Positions 63,901 to 64,000 of a DNA stretch of 64,000 nt are shown here, piece by piece. Position numbers and translations under genes: made by a program. Source of the stretch: UBA6168 sp041392505 (GTDB taxonomy: Bacteria > Bacteroidota > Bacteroidia > Chitinophagales > Saprospiraceae); assembly GCA_041392505.1 (NCBI GenBank), contig JAWKLX010000038.1:1-64000 (forward strand). Direction: 5' to 3'. How positions within the stretch are numbered: position 1 is the first letter of the stretch; the number at the start of each line of letters is the position of its first letter. A model generated the notes under the pieces. That model did no database searches, was not told the DNA's origin, and saw nothing but the letters and a program-made list of their open reading frames with translations.

Positions 63901-63978
63901 TAAAGAAGCGTCAACTTCTTGTCCGTAAATGACAACTGAATAAAATAATATTAATAGGAAAATAAAAGCTCGCATCAC
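60973..63978 (-). CDS. TPR-CHAT protease-like protein, interrupted
   Basis: Two frames (63978-63049 and 63009-60973) lie in the same phase, separated by one TAG (63051-63049). Together they give about 1,000 aa, the usual size for TPR-CHAT proteins. The signal peptide is MMRAFIFLLILFYSVVIYGQ. The TPR repeats are typical of the kinesin-light-chain type (AKGDFLLAMENHKKALSIFL, YLKGDYRKAIEYAEKAYSIR). The C-terminal CHAT domain has the His-Cys pair in LHLSTHGKADD and VVLSACETGIGELQRGEG. At the end the frame runs into PFSGPPCVRWRYVPH, while neighbouring frames read PFFWAA and VSVGDMSPIKL, indicating two missing Ts. CHAT proteases act in regulated proteolysis. Confidence 0.75.
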
Positions 63979-64000
63979 TTTACGATTTTATGAAGAATAA

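Overview
The window looks like a chromosomal segment of a Bacteroidota bacterium, most likely Saprospiria-like. The evidence is six or more secreted proteins with type IX secretion (T9SS) C-terminal sorting domains, a GldB-type gliding lipoprotein, BshA (bacillithiol synthesis), a crtI-crtB-crtZ carotenoid cluster, A-rich leaders and TAnnTTTG-type promoters. No rRNA or tRNA gene was recognised.

Layout. 1-1.6 kb: end of crtI, then crtB and crtZ. 1.9-7.9 kb: MscS channel, outer-membrane barrel, GldB-like lipoprotein, membrane polyferredoxin and its FAD/NAD(P) oxidoreductase neighbour. 8.4-23.7 kb: bshA, a MerR regulator with a degenerate B12 domain, a TMTC-like membrane TPR protein, trhO and four T9SS substrates, including a reprolysin-like metalloprotease whose repeats are broken by indels. 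24-33.6 kb: two HTH regulators, a candidate small RNA, an SDR, queA, an HD-PycTM fusion and a large SNF2 helicase. 33.9-39.7 kb: remains of an extracellular contractile injection system (eCIS): DUF4255, an unknown protein, sheath, two tubes, a DUF5908 micro-gene, a scrap of LysM-type baseplate protein and the C-terminus of the tape measure. The central baseplate and spike genes are gone. 39.8-46.4 kb: rnhB, glycerate kinase, sucA, a SnoaL-like protein and a GNAT.

46.4-57.2 kb is the most unusual region. AT-rich minus-strand genes (a HEPN pair, a RES-like protein, a TPR lipoprotein and two unknowns) are separated by attC-like palindromes. The ends of four of the five units carry matching inverted boxes, as integron cassettes do. 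No integrase is present, so this resembles a CALIN (attC cluster lacking an integrase). There are two such arrays. Each is bordered by the same roughly 280-bp leader and by GNAT sequence (the full gene on one side, a 74-bp scrap on the other), yet they hold different genes. An IS110-family element with a bridge-RNA-like leader sits inside one palindrome. 57.2-64 kb: a radical SAM/SPASM protein, a T9SS beta-helix protein, a disrupted secreted protein and an interrupted TPR-CHAT protein.

Two further patterns run through the window. A family of 100-170 bp hairpin repeats occurs five times with variable, compensated stems. Several genes carry single-base indels, often in homopolymers or repeats, which suggests residual long-read assembly error, so single frameshifts should not be read as gene death without checking reads.
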